Below, one piece after another: positions 25,621 through 34,155 of a stretch of DNA of 64,000 nucleotides (within the stretch, counting starts at the first letter, position 1; each line of letters begins with the position of its first letter). Location of the stretch: positions 1 through 64,000 of the forward strand of contig CABUQV010000008.1 in the NCBI GenBank assembly GCA_902493855.1, in the 5' to 3' direction. The stretch is from an uncultured Collinsella sp. (GTDB lineage: Bacteria; Actinomycetota; Coriobacteriia; Coriobacteriales; Coriobacteriaceae). The position numbers and the translations under genes were made by a program. Below the pieces are notes generated by a model. The model searched no databases, was not told the origin of the DNA, and saw nothing but the letters and a program-made list of their open reading frames with translations.

Positions 25621-27144
25621 CTACCTCACGTTGTCGTTCATCGCGAAAGAGTTCTTCATGGCGCAGCTCGTGGTGTAGAGCACCTTGCCCAGCAGGGCAT
25701 CGGTCTCTACGCGAACACGCTCGGCAAACTCCTCGTTGGCGCGTGCAAGTTCGGCAGGCACCTCGGCCTCGGGCAGAGCGGCTACGGCAACATCGACGTC
25801 ATGGATCTGCTTGTGGCCCATGCCACCGACCTTCTCCTGATAATCCTCGACCGCGCGACCGCACTCATGGAAGCGAACATCGGCCAAGGCGCCGATCAGG
25901 CGGTTGGCCCAGTAGAAGTTTTCGGACGTCACGCGAGCCTGCGTGTCGGCATAGTACTCGGGCATGGTCTCGACGTTGGCGTACAGCGGAACCAGCGCGT
26001 TAAACGAGTTGGAGCCAAAAGCCATCCACTGTACGGCGCGATACGCCGGCTGCGCATAGGGGCGCAGCTGCAACACGGCGAGCTGGCTGTTGCGGTTGAT
26101 GCCGATGGGGCGGTAGGCGCCGCGCGTGGCGGGCGTGCCCTTGCTGCCGTAGCAGTCGTACTCCGTGCCCTGGTAGTGGCTCGAGAGTACGTACTTAATG
26201 TCCTCGATGGTCACCTTGCGCTCGGGCACACGGCTCCAGGGGATGTCGTCGCTCTCGGGCGTGTAGTCGGCGTCGGGACCATCCCACACGTCGCTGGGGT
26301 TGAGGCAGCGCTGCATGTACCAGGCGCGCGGCGTGTTGTAGACATGATCGCTGTCGCTGTGCGAGCCAAAGGCCTCGCGCGGGTTAAAGACCGTCGCCGG
26401 ACCGTCGCCCTCGACGCCCAGCGTCAGGTCCAGATGCCACTCGGCCATCCAGGAGCGCAGGTCGGCCGAGCACATGTGGTCGGTCTGGGCGCCCTCGGCG
26501 TCATCTAGGTCAAAGCTGTCGATACCCAGCTGGTTGGGCATGGTCACATAGGCGTCGTCAGGCACGCGCTTGGCGATCCAGTGGTGGCCGCCGATGGTCT
26601 CGAGCCACCAGATCTCGTCCACATCACTAAAGGCGATGCCGTTGTTCTCGTAGGTGCCGTAGCGCTCGAGCAGGTCGCCCAGGATACGAACGCCGTCGCG
26701 GGCGGACTTGGCGTACGGCAGGACCAGGGTCACCATGTCCTCCTCGCCCAAGCCACCGGGCTGCGCCGGAACGTATCCATCCTCGCCTTCGTTGCCCTTG
26801 GCGGGCACGTAGTCCACGAGCGGGTCGGCGCCGCGAACGCGCTCATTGGTGGTGAGCGTCTCGGTTGCGGACATGCCAACATTGAGCTCGTTGAAACCGG
26901 CCTCGGCCCAGATGCCGTGGCCCGGGACAACATCGGGGACGCTCGTGTAGCGCATAGGGTTATCGGGCAGTTCAACGGTCAGGTGACTCAAGACGCTCGT
27001 GTAGACGCGCGGCTGCTCGTCGGGATGTACCACGCGCATGCGCTTGGGCTCAAACACCCCGTTGGACGAGTCCTCGTTGCGGGCGACCAGCGTCGACCCG
27101 TCGTAGCTCGCGTTCTTACCAACCAAAATCGTTGTGCACGGCAT
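25621..27144 (-). CDS. C69-family dipeptidase
   Basis: About 507 residues. The N-terminus MPCTTILVGKNASYDGSTLVARNED is the signature of Ntn-hydrolase dipeptidases (PepD, MEROPS C69); Cys3 is the presumed nucleophile exposed by removal of the first residues. Further family blocks are WAEAGFNELNVGMSATE, IWWLETIGGHHWIAKRVPDD and EYYADTQARVTSENFYWANRLIGAL. No signal peptide follows, so it is cytoplasmic and should split dipeptides for nutrition. The ATG at 27144 is 6 nt after AAGGAGG; the ATG at 27150 touches that site. A MITE-like element lies just upstream. Confidence 0.92.
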   Translation of the reverse strand: MPCTTILVGKNASYDGSTLVARNEDSSNGVFEPKRMRVVHPDEQPRVYTSVLSHLTVELPDNPMRYTSVPDVVPGHGIWAEAGFNELNVGMSATETLTTNERVRGADPLVDYVPAKGNEGEDGYVPAQPGGLGEEDMVTLVLPYAKSARDGVRILGDLLERYGTYENNGIAFSDVDEIWWLETIGGHHWIAKRVPDDAYVTMPNQLGIDSFDLDDAEGAQTDHMCSADLRSWMAEWHLDLTLGVEGDGPATVFNPREAFGSHSDSDHVYNTPRAWYMQRCLNPSDVWDGPDADYTPESDDIPWSRVPERKVTIEDIKYVLSSHYQGTEYDCYGSKGTPATRGAYRPIGINRNSQLAVLQLRPYAQPAYRAVQWMAFGSNSFNALVPLYANVETMPEYYADTQARVTSENFYWANRLIGALADVRFHECGRAVEDYQEKVGGMGHKQIHDVDVAVAALPEAEVPAELARANEEFAERVRVETDALLGKVLYTTSCAMKNSFAMNDNVR

Positions 27145-27232
27145 GCGCATCCTCCTTGAGCGAAGAAATCAAACGGCAACAGTGTATCGCTTCGGCGCAG
27201 AAAGGGCGAAACCACGGCCTCGGCAGCCCCCG

Positions 27233-27460
27233 TGGTCAAAAAATGCCAAATATGAGTACTGTCACCAATTTAGTGGCAGCAAATTTCCCTGTAACGAGTG
27301 CCGAAAATCCCCATTTGCCCAAAAGCAAGACAACGTTATTCCCCATAAGTTCAATAAAATAGGCTTCCTAACGATAATGGATACCGTTAGGAAGCCAAAA
27401 AGACGTAAAACATATGTGACTATCTTGGCAACAGTACTCATATTTGGCATTGTTTGACCA
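27233..27460. mobile_element. MITE-like element, 228 bp with 30-bp terminal inverted repeats
   Basis: Left end 27233-27262 and right end 27431-27460 are inverted copies of one another with a single mismatch (TGGTCAAAxAATGCCAAAT and 11 more bases). An inner 12-bp hairpin, GGCTTCCTAACG at 27362-27373 with its complement at 27385-27396, lies within. The element is much A/T-richer than its surroundings and has no transposase; small frames inside are not convincing. It sits between the folD stop and the dipeptidase promoter. A target duplication is not obvious. Confidence 0.65.
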
Positions 27461-27499
27461 TGTGGTATATAGCTAACCCCCTCAAACAGCCCAAAACGC

Positions 27500-28354
27500 C
27501 TATTTCGATGCGCGCTCCGCCGCCTCAATCACGTGTTTGGCGAGAATCGCGGTGGTCACAGCCCCCACGCCGCCCGGCACGGGAGTAATTGCGCCAACGA
27601 TCGGTTCCGCAGCATCAAAATCGACATCGCCGACCAGCTTGCCGGCGGCCTCGTCCCAGTTAATGCCAACATCGATGACCGTCTGGCCCTCACGAACCGC
27701 ATCCGCGCCAATCGTGCGCGCGCGTCCAACGGCCGCAACCACAATATCAGCTGCACTGCACTCAGCTGCCAAGTCGTGCGTATGCGTATGGCACGTCGTC
27801 ACGGTGGCATTGCGCGCCGTAAGCATGGCGGCAACGGGACGACCAATCACCAGCGACCGACCGACGACCGCGACCTTGGCCCCATCCAGCTCAACGCCGT
27901 AATGGTCCAGCAATGCCAACACGGCTTCAGCCGTGCAAGGAGCAAAGCCCTCGCCGCGCCCCGAAAGCGTGGTGAGCAGCGAGGCCGGCGTCATGGAGTC
28001 GACGTCCTTGGCGGAATCGAGTGCCGCGGCAACCGCATCCTCGTCAAGCCCAGCGGGCAGCGGGCGAAACACTAGGCAGCCATGAACAGCGGGGTTGGCA
28101 TTGATATCCTTAATAGCCGCCAGCAGTTCATCCTGCGAAACATCGGCAGGAAGCAAAACGCGGCGAGCCTCAATGCCAACCTTCTCGCAGCGCTTGAGGG
28201 CACCGCGCTCGTAGGACAGGTCGTCCTCGCGCTCGCCCACACGAACAATGGTCAGCGTCGGCACAACGCCGCGTTCGCGCAAAGCAACGCAGCGAGCAAC
28301 GAGCTCCTCGGTCAAAACACGGGCAACGGGAGCACCCTTAAGCAGCTCGGCCAT
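27500..28354 (-). CDS. folD: FolD-type methylene-tetrahydrofolate dehydrogenase, cyclohydrolase residues missing
   Basis: 284 residues, start ATG 28354 with GAGGGG upstream. FolD fold: VGRSLVIGRPVAAML (NADP loop), DIVVAAVGRA, VIDVGIN and TPVPGGVGAVTTAIL. The enzyme oxidises methylene- to methenyl-tetrahydrofolate. In bifunctional FolD the cyclohydrolase site uses YxxxK and LVQLPLP; here these read YERGA and LVFRPLP, so the Lys and Gln are Ala and Phe, while the KDVD aspartate is kept. Cyclohydrolase activity is therefore doubtful. The FchA-like gene ends 2 bases upstream and could supply that step. Confidence 0.9.
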   Translation of the reverse strand: MAELLKGAPVARVLTEELVARCVALRERGVVPTLTIVRVGEREDDLSYERGALKRCEKVGIEARRVLLPADVSQDELLAAIKDINANPAVHGCLVFRPLPAGLDEDAVAAALDSAKDVDSMTPASLLTTLSGRGEGFAPCTAEAVLALLDHYGVELDGAKVAVVGRSLVIGRPVAAMLTARNATVTTCHTHTHDLAAECSAADIVVAAVGRARTIGADAVREGQTVIDVGINWDEAAGKLVGDVDFDAAEPIVGAITPVPGGVGAVTTAILAKHVIEAAERASK

Positions 28355-28356
28355 GG

Positions 28357-28989
28357 CTATCCCCTCTTCCTGGCTGCATCGGCGGCGCGGCGCGCCAGCG
28401 CATCGGCGCGCGGCAGCCACGTATCCAGCATCTCATCGCACGCCGCCTCGAGCTCCTCGGCACGCACCCGGTCTTTCATAGATGTGGTGTTGGCAAAGAG
28501 CGTCAGGCTCGCGCCCTGCATGGCGGCGCGGCAGAATACGGCACCGCACGCCACGTCGGACAGCAGCTGTCGGGAGCCCTTGTCCGCCATGTCCTCGAGC
28601 AGCGCCAGTGCGCGCCCGCAGGCATCCATAATGCGATACGGCGGCATGGCGGCCACGTGCAGCGCATCCTGCATCGCAGCCGGTCGGGCCGGGTCCTCAC
28701 GCGGAATACCGTACGCAGCGGACACCTGGCCGTACGCACGAACGTCCTCGGCGACCAGACCCACAAGCTCCTGCGCCAACTCGTCTGCCTGGGCAAACGC
28801 ACGCGTCAGGTCATCCGCACGATCAGCAAGCGCGGGATTGGTTGCACCGTAGCGGGCAACCATTCCGCACAGCGAGGCGCCCAGCGCGCCCACAAAAGCG
28901 CTCGCGCTGCCACCACCGGGAACCGGCTCGCGCGCGGCCAGCGCCTCGGCAAAACCGCGACAGGTTTTATCCATCATCTCTTGGCTCAT
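28357..28989 (-). CDS. fchA: FchA/FTCD_C-type methenyl-tetrahydrofolate cyclohydrolase or cyclodeaminase
   Basis: 210 residues of the formimidoyl-tetrahydrofolate cyclodeaminase family. The signature FAEALAAREPVPGGGSASAFVGALGASLCGMVARY is at about 12-46, followed by all-helical sequence with the partner-helix blocks AMQDALHVAAMPPYRIM and GSRQLLSDVACGA. Members act either as cyclodeaminases in histidine breakdown or as methenyl-tetrahydrofolate cyclohydrolases (FchA). Immediate coupling with a FolD lacking cyclohydrolase residues favours the second. ATG 28989 has AGGTG 7 nt upstream; ATG 28995 is too close to it. Confidence 0.85.
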   Translation of the reverse strand: MSQEMMDKTCRGFAEALAAREPVPGGGSASAFVGALGASLCGMVARYGATNPALADRADDLTRAFAQADELAQELVGLVAEDVRAYGQVSAAYGIPREDPARPAAMQDALHVAAMPPYRIMDACGRALALLEDMADKGSRQLLSDVACGAVFCRAAMQGASLTLFANTTSMKDRVRAEELEAACDEMLDTWLPRADALARRAADAARKRG

Positions 28990-29375
28990 ACGCATGCACC
29001 TTCAAGTCATATACATCGGTCGGACGGCGACTGCCTGCCGACTGTATCGATCACATAATGGTGCTAAGTCTAGCCCATAAGCACACGGGCGTCAGCGTAC
29101 CTGGCCATCGCTGATTTCTATGGCACGCGATAGGCAGCAGCAACGCAAACATGGGACACATGGCCCACCTTTCGAGACTCTCTGGCAGCACAAACCGGGG
29201 CATATCTATAAATAAGGAGCCCGTTGGGGCACGGCTGCGCAACGACCACAAACCACGAAAGGAGGCATTAACGTACTCATACAACCCACGCACAAAGACA
29301 TCCGCCGCAAACGGAAACAACGCCCCAACAACATGCGGCGCCATGATGTCACTAACAGACAAGGAGGACGCCACC
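28990..29375. other. Long intergenic region upstream of the first lipoprotein gene
   Basis: 386 bases without a supported gene. It holds the first copy of the 19-bp motif ATGGGACACATGGCCCACC (29151-29169), a TATAAAT box at 29208-29214 (possible -10), and an isolated AAAGGAGG at 29258-29265 not followed by a standard start codon. A frame open from 29151 across the lipoprotein start is probably not translated. Confidence 0.5.
29151..29169. repeat. 19-bp motif, copy 1
   Basis: ATGGGACACATGGCCCACC, repeated exactly at 30114-30132. Each copy precedes one of two paralogous lipoprotein genes (here about 206 bases from the start codon). TGGG/CCCA ends give it partial dyad symmetry, so it may be an operator or a recombination scar of the duplication. 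Confidence 0.6.
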
Positions 29376-29978
29376 ATGAAGAAAAAGACCCTATCGATCC
29401 TTTCCCTGTGCATCGCCCTCTTTGCCGCGTTTGCCCTTGTCGGCTGCGGCGGGAGCGCGTCGAGCGGGGGCAGCAGCGCCGCCAAGAGCGAGGGCAAGGA
29501 AAAGGCCCCCGTCGCCGAAAAGACCGACTTTATCTGGTTTAAGGTCGAGATGCCCGAAGGCGTCGGCGTTAGCGACTCCGCTGGCAAGAACGCAGATAGA
29601 ATCCAGCTCACCTTCCCCGAAGACGAGAACGGTTCCTCCGACCGCTTCATCCCCGTCTGGAAAAAGGCGATGACGGCTGAGGAGTCCCATGCCGACCAGG
29701 CAGAAAAGAAAGGCGATACGTTCCAGTGGGAGGATGGCGGGTCCGTCGAGTACAACGGCAGGACATGGCTCACCGGAACGTACAAGGACAACAGCGGCAC
29801 CTCAACCATGCTCTTTACCGACGTCGAACCGGGAAGCGTTTACATCCTCATCCCGAACTTCGACCAGCACAAGAAAGAAGCCGAGGCGCTTCTGAACTCC
29901 ATCGAGTTCCCCGATGACATGAACGAAGCGGTTACCGAGGCCCGCGACGTCGAGATTTCGAGTATCGAGATCAAGTAG
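29376..29978 (+). CDS. Lipoprotein, paralogue 1
   Basis: 200 residues starting at the ATG at 29376, 8 nt after AAGGAGG. A type II signal peptide (MKKKTLSILSLCIALFAAFALVGCGG) has the lipobox LVGC with Cys24. A Ser/Gly linker follows, then a ~150-residue domain beginning TDFIWFKVEMPEGVG and ending DVEISSIEIK. It should be fixed to the outer face of the membrane. The function is unknown; the paired copy at 30205 shares the same architecture. A strong terminator follows it, so the two genes are separately transcribed or attenuated. Confidence 0.82.
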   Translation: MKKKTLSILSLCIALFAAFALVGCGGSASSGGSSAAKSEGKEKAPVAEKTDFIWFKVEMPEGVGVSDSAGKNADRIQLTFPEDENGSSDRFIPVWKKAMTAEESHADQAEKKGDTFQWEDGGSVEYNGRTWLTGTYKDNSGTSTMLFTDVEPGSVYILIPNFDQHKKEAEALLNSIEFPDDMNEAVTEARDVEISSIEIK

Positions 29979-30032
29979 CAAGTGCCCACGCGCGTCCGTG
30001 CGCGCTCCATAAAAAGCGCGGGCGCCCAACCC

Positions 30033-30066
30033 GGGGAGGGCCGACAGCATCGGCCCTCCCCTCTTT
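30033..30066 (+). terminator. Terminator after lipoprotein 1
   Basis: GGGGAGGGCCGA (30033-30044) pairs with its complement (30050-30061), loop CAGCA, followed by TCTTTT. Confidence 0.93.
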
Positions 30067-30113
30067 TGCGCCCGAACATATTGCCACTTGTCGGCGCAAA
30101 TCCTGCCCCCAGA

Positions 30114-30132
30114 ATGGGACACATGGCCCACC
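30114..30132. repeat. 19-bp motif, copy 2
   Basis: Exact repeat of the sequence at 29151-29169, here 72 bases before the start of the second lipoprotein gene. Confidence 0.6.
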
Positions 30133-30204
30133 CGAATGAGCTGCTCACGCGTACAGTAAAGACAGGTAATCCATGGGCGGTTACAGATCGAGGAGGACAC
30201 GACC

Positions 30205-30798
30205 ATGAAAAAGAAGGCCTTTGCGATTCTCACCCTCTGCATGAGTCTTTTTGCCGCGGTTGCCCTGGTGGGTTGCGGCGGAAGCGGCGGCGCTACCGGC
30301 AGTGGCGGTGGCGGCGGCGCAGAAAAGCCAGCCGTGGATATGAGGACCGACTTCATTTGGTTTAAGGTCGAGGTCCCCGAGGGCGTCGAGATCACCGACG
30401 TCGCAGGCGACACTGCCGACAGGGCCCAGTTTAAGTTCACCGAGAGCGAGCACGCCAGCGATCGCTTCATCCCCGTCTTCGATCCTGACAAGAACGCCGA
30501 CGAGCTGTTCGACTACGAGGCAAAGTGGAATGCCAGTTTTGAGTGGACCGAGAATGACCCCGTCAAGTACAACGGCAAGACTTGGCGCAACGCTTCCTAT
30601 ACACACTCGGGCGGCGTAACGACCGAATACTTCACCGACGTTGACGGCGGCAGTGTGTATGTGCGTATCGACAACGTCGAGGAGCACAAGGATGCCGTCG
30701 AGACCATGATGAAGTCTCTGGAATTTGCCGATGATATCGCCAAGGCCAAGACCGAGGCCATGGACGTCAAGCTCGACGATATCGAGATCAAGCGCTAA
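30205..30798 (+). CDS. Lipoprotein, paralogue 2
   Basis: 197 residues, ATG 30205 with GAGGAGG upstream. Signal peptide MKKKAFAILTLCMSLFAAVALVGCGG with lipobox LVGC, a Gly-rich linker, then the domain TDFIWFKVEVPEGVE ... DVKLDDIEIK. It matches paralogue 1 in length, in the start of the mature domain, in the SDRFIPV block, in the VKYNGKTW/VEYNGRTW strand and in FTDVxxGSVYxxI near the end. No enzyme motif is seen. The pair arose by local duplication, promoter motif included. Confidence 0.82.
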   Translation: MKKKAFAILTLCMSLFAAVALVGCGGSGGATGSGGGGGAEKPAVDMRTDFIWFKVEVPEGVEITDVAGDTADRAQFKFTESEHASDRFIPVFDPDKNADELFDYEAKWNASFEWTENDPVKYNGKTWRNASYTHSGGVTTEYFTDVDGGSVYVRIDNVEEHKDAVETMMKSLEFADDIAKAKTEAMDVKLDDIEIKR

Positions 30799-31103
30799 GC
30801 GACTGGCGAGCGCAACGGGAAACACGGTCGCAGTGCAAACAAGCGACGGTACCCCAGCGCTTCGTACCCAGGGAGGGCCGGTAAACCGACCCTCCCTTTC
30901 TTATGCCTGTAGCCGACGAACGCGAGGATGCCGGACGCCGGAACCGCCCCAAATGTGGCAACAGTACGAAAACGACAAACACCCCAACACGTCCGCCCAC
31001 CGATTTATTGCGCCGCGCAGACAATTAGACCAGCATCTTTAAACATCTGGGCAGTATAGTGACCAAAACTATCGCATAACCGCACTCTGCGAATGGAGAA
31101 GTT
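30799..31103. promoter_or_regulatory. Terminator and promoter region before the phospholipase-like gene
   Basis: A terminator for lipoprotein 2 lies at 30871-30902 (GGGAGGG, imperfect middle, CCCTCCC, then TTTCTT). The rest is A/C-rich; TATAGT at 31055-31060 could be the -10 box of the following gene. Nothing else recognised. Confidence 0.6.
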
Positions 31104-33590
31104 ATGACCGAACACCGCGCCATCAGCCGCCGAGCATTTACGTTGGGCCTTGGACTCGCGGCGTTGTCGCCACTTGCAAGCCTGCCCGAAACCGCCATGC
31201 TGGGCATTAGCCCGCGGGCAGCCTTTGCGGACAGCACGGCCGGGCCAGCAGTCAGCCTCGACAATTTCGTCATTCGCCTTCGCCCCGCGGGCTATTTTCG
31301 TACCGCAAGCGTTAACGAAGACGGCAACGTCATCGGCAACGTCTGCCATCTGTTTAATGACGGCACGTCCAGCAAGCTCATCCTTGAGAACGTAACGACC
31401 AAGAAGGACGATACAAACTGGTACGCCATCCGCACCTTGCTCAATTTCGAAGAGCATAAAAAGACGGGCTACAGCATTTGGTCGGTCGACGACGACTCGG
31501 ACAAAGATGGAAAGGTCATCCACGTATGGGGCGGCGAGTATGACAACAAGCCCAGCCGCGCTTTTGCGTTCGAGCGTCAATCAAACGGAACCTACATCAT
31601 CCGAGACCGCACGGTCGAGAAAGAAACCGAGAAAAAAGACATTAAGTACCTGGCAATAGAATCGAACGGCAAAGACCAGGACAACAATAAGATCTGCCAT
31701 AAGAGTAAGAGCATTCCGTGGGAGCTCGAACTTATCGGTTACGACATGAAAAAGAACGATGCCACGGTTAGCAGCCTCGACTGGATCACGTACAGCAGCT
31801 ACGTCGACGGACCATGTTGGATGAAATACGTCGACGACGACAAGTTCCTCGACGAGCTGAGCATCCCGGGTACGCACGATTCGGGCACCTGCAGCGTGGA
31901 CAACGACACTGAGCCCCAATCCTCGCAAGTAAAATGCCAGCAGGATTACATTCCCACGCAGTTGCTCGAAGGCATTCGCTATTTTGATATCCGGCTCGGA
32001 AAGGGCGATGACCCCGGCATCGACCACGGGATTTTCTACCTACTCAAAAAAGACGGGAACTATCTGCATCTCTCCGATGTCATCGGGTACTTCAAAACGT
32101 TTTTGAACGAAAACCCGTCAGAAGCGCTCATCATGCTCGCATCGCGCGGCAACGATGAGGCTACCGACGAAAGCATAACGACGGCCTTCGCCAAGGTTAT
32201 GGCCGATAACCCCAACCTGTTCTACACGTCGAGCCACGTCCCCACGCTGGGCGAGGTGCGCGGAAAGATCGTCCTGCTGCGTCGATTTGGGCTCGCCGGC
32301 AACAGCGTAAGCGGCCACACGTGGGGCCTCGACCTCACCCAATGGGATGACAACATCAAGGCGCATTCCGGGCAGTCGATGTGTCTCGTCCAAGACGCGC
32401 GGGGATTTGAAGCCATAGGGGAAACGGGCAATGAAGAGCCCTATTGCACCAAGGTATATGCCCAGGACAAGTACAAACTCACGGGAACCGACAAGCTCAG
32501 CTGGGTCGATAATGCGCTGAAGGAAACGACCGGGCGCACGTGCAACAAGGTGGACGTCGTGGACGATGCCGGGGCCACGGTGCAAGTCCAGGAGCGTTGC
32601 TGGTCTATCAACTACACCAGCTGCACGGGCTTGTCGCACGGAGGCAATCCTTTTACCTCGGCACGAGTGGTCAACGAACATCTGTACAAGAGCCCGTACA
32701 TCAACCCCAGCGACAACAAGGATACGAAGTCAGATTACCTCAAGCACATTGGCATCATCGCATCCGACTTTGTTGATGCGGCGCTGGCCCGGAGCATCTA
32801 CCAGCGCAATTACGATACGGAGCACAAGCAGACGGCTTCGTACTATCTCCCGTACTATCTCCCGACCCGCATGCGCATGACGTACGGCGGCTCGCTGAGC
32901 GATGCCTCATTCCAGGATGGCAAGACCGTTGGCGAGGGTCATTTCCGCCTTGCTGACAGCAGCAACGCGCTCAACGCGACAGCTTCGGGCCATGCGTTTG
33001 CCATCGAATATGTTGATGTCGATGCTCTGGGTAACGAGACCGTCACGGGGCTGCAGGGTTCCGTGCCCATCGATATCGACCCGCGCGCGCTGACGCCCCA
33101 TTTTGAGGGACTCGAAGGCCTTAAGGCCGGCGAAGACGTGCGCGCCAAGATTGCGGCATCACTCGAGGGCAAGCTCGAAACCGATGCCTGCACGGCCCAG
33201 CTCGAGTTTGTGCACGACGCGGACGGCGCTCCGGGCACGGCAATGGCCGAGGGCGAGGCATTTGCCGCGGGGACGTATTGGGTGCGTGCGAAAGGTCTGT
33301 TGGGCGACGCGGCGCAAAACTACACGCTCGCCAGCGATGGAGCCGCAAGCTTTACCGTAGCGGCCTCGGGCAGTGCAGGCGGCACCGGTAGCGGCACGGG
33401 TTCCAACGCAGACGGCGCCGACAAGAACGGCGGCGGCAACAAGAGCAAGGGCTCGACCGGAAAACTCGCCGACACGGGCGACGGCTCTGGCGTTGCCGCC
33501 GGGCTCGCTGCCGCCGCCGTGGCGACAACGGTCGCCGGCGCGGCGATGCTTGCCAATGACCGCGAAAACGTTGGGGACGACAGCGAATAG
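31104..33590 (+). CDS. Tat-exported, sortase-anchored PI-PLC-like phosphodiesterase
   Basis: 828 residues. Twin-arginine signal SRRAFTLGLGLAALS (Arg9-Arg10), a ~160-residue beta-rich region (about 50-215), then a PI-PLC X domain (about 240-560) with SIPGTHDSGT (His258), FDIRLG and IDHGIFY, the expected catalytic His/Arg/His set. C-terminal Ig-like sequence, Gly/Ser linker, and LADTG (about 788) plus a hydrophobic helix form an LAxTG sorting signal, though the tail after the helix is acidic rather than basic. The family cleaves phosphatidylinositol or GPI-type phosphodiesters by acid-base catalysis. Host lipid or glycolipid is a plausible substrate; this is inference. Closed by the terminator at 33627. 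Confidence 0.85.
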   Translation: MTEHRAISRRAFTLGLGLAALSPLASLPETAMLGISPRAAFADSTAGPAVSLDNFVIRLRPAGYFRTASVNEDGNVIGNVCHLFNDGTSSKLILENVTTKKDDTNWYAIRTLLNFEEHKKTGYSIWSVDDDSDKDGKVIHVWGGEYDNKPSRAFAFERQSNGTYIIRDRTVEKETEKKDIKYLAIESNGKDQDNNKICHKSKSIPWELELIGYDMKKNDATVSSLDWITYSSYVDGPCWMKYVDDDKFLDELSIPGTHDSGTCSVDNDTEPQSSQVKCQQDYIPTQLLEGIRYFDIRLGKGDDPGIDHGIFYLLKKDGNYLHLSDVIGYFKTFLNENPSEALIMLASRGNDEATDESITTAFAKVMADNPNLFYTSSHVPTLGEVRGKIVLLRRFGLAGNSVSGHTWGLDLTQWDDNIKAHSGQSMCLVQDARGFEAIGETGNEEPYCTKVYAQDKYKLTGTDKLSWVDNALKETTGRTCNKVDVVDDAGATVQVQERCWSINYTSCTGLSHGGNPFTSARVVNEHLYKSPYINPSDNKDTKSDYLKHIGIIASDFVDAALARSIYQRNYDTEHKQTASYYLPYYLPTRMRMTYGGSLSDASFQDGKTVGEGHFRLADSSNALNATASGHAFAIEYVDVDALGNETVTGLQGSVPIDIDPRALTPHFEGLEGLKAGEDVRAKIAASLEGKLETDACTAQLEFVHDADGAPGTAMAEGEAFAAGTYWVRAKGLLGDAAQNYTLASDGAASFTVAASGSAGGTGSGTGSNADGADKNGGGNKSKGSTGKLADTGDGSGVAAGLAAAAVATTVAGAAMLANDRENVGDDSE

Positions 33591-33626
33591 GCAAGCCCGC
33601 CTTTTAGACACATCGACTCAATTGGG

Positions 33627-33660
33627 GGGGCGCAGAATACCGTTCTGCGCCCCGATTTTT
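33627..33660 (+). terminator. Terminator between convergent genes
   Basis: GGGGCGCAGAA (33627-33637) with TTCTGCGCCCC (33643-33653), loop of 5, then GATTTTT. Confidence 0.92.
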
Positions 33661-33685
33661 ACCTTAGCCCGAACACCGTTATCGG

Positions 33686-33955
33686 CTACATCACCATGTT
33701 CAGCGCATTCACGAACTCCTGAGCTTGGGAGCGGCTGCTCAGACTAAAGACACAGGCAGTCAACAGCCTGTTACGTAGGAAAACGTCGCGGCCCTTGATC
33801 CTGCTGACCCCCGTAATGTCCTTAAGATAAACAATCTCGGTGTGCTTGCCACCAAAAGTGCCCTTCTTGAGCACCTCGATGCGGTTAAGGTAGATCTTGA
33901 CGTCTTTAAACCTACCCGAACCTTTGTCCTGGAACAGCAGCGTGTTGTTGTCCAT
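33686..33955 (-). CDS. Small PH-like domain protein
   Basis: 89 residues from the ATG at 33955 (GGGAG upstream); a GTG at 34000 would add 15 residues and lacks a ribosome site. The alternating strands (FKDVKIYLNRIEVLKKG, HTEIVYLKDITGVSRIKG, TACVFSLSSRSQAQEFVNAL) and a last helix resemble a bacterial PH-like fold such as SHOCT-linked or DUF4429-type domains. No membrane segment. No partner is apparent; the role is unknown. Confidence 0.65.
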   Translation of the reverse strand: MDNNTLLFQDKGSGRFKDVKIYLNRIEVLKKGTFGGKHTEIVYLKDITGVSRIKGRDVFLRNRLLTACVFSLSSRSQAQEFVNALNMVM

Positions 33956-34155
33956 ACGCGTCACTCCCGCGGGGTTCGCTAAAACTGCCTCTATGGTCAC
34001 ATTTTAACCACCGCAAGGCCCCATGCGATGATGTCAGACAGCACAGCAATTCGTGTCCGCGCGAGGCTTTAAGATAGGTATGCTCAGCTGCATCGATGCG
34101 ACCGGAATATTCTAGGAGCACGCCTCGTATTATTCGCCATTAGAGGAGGTCTTAC

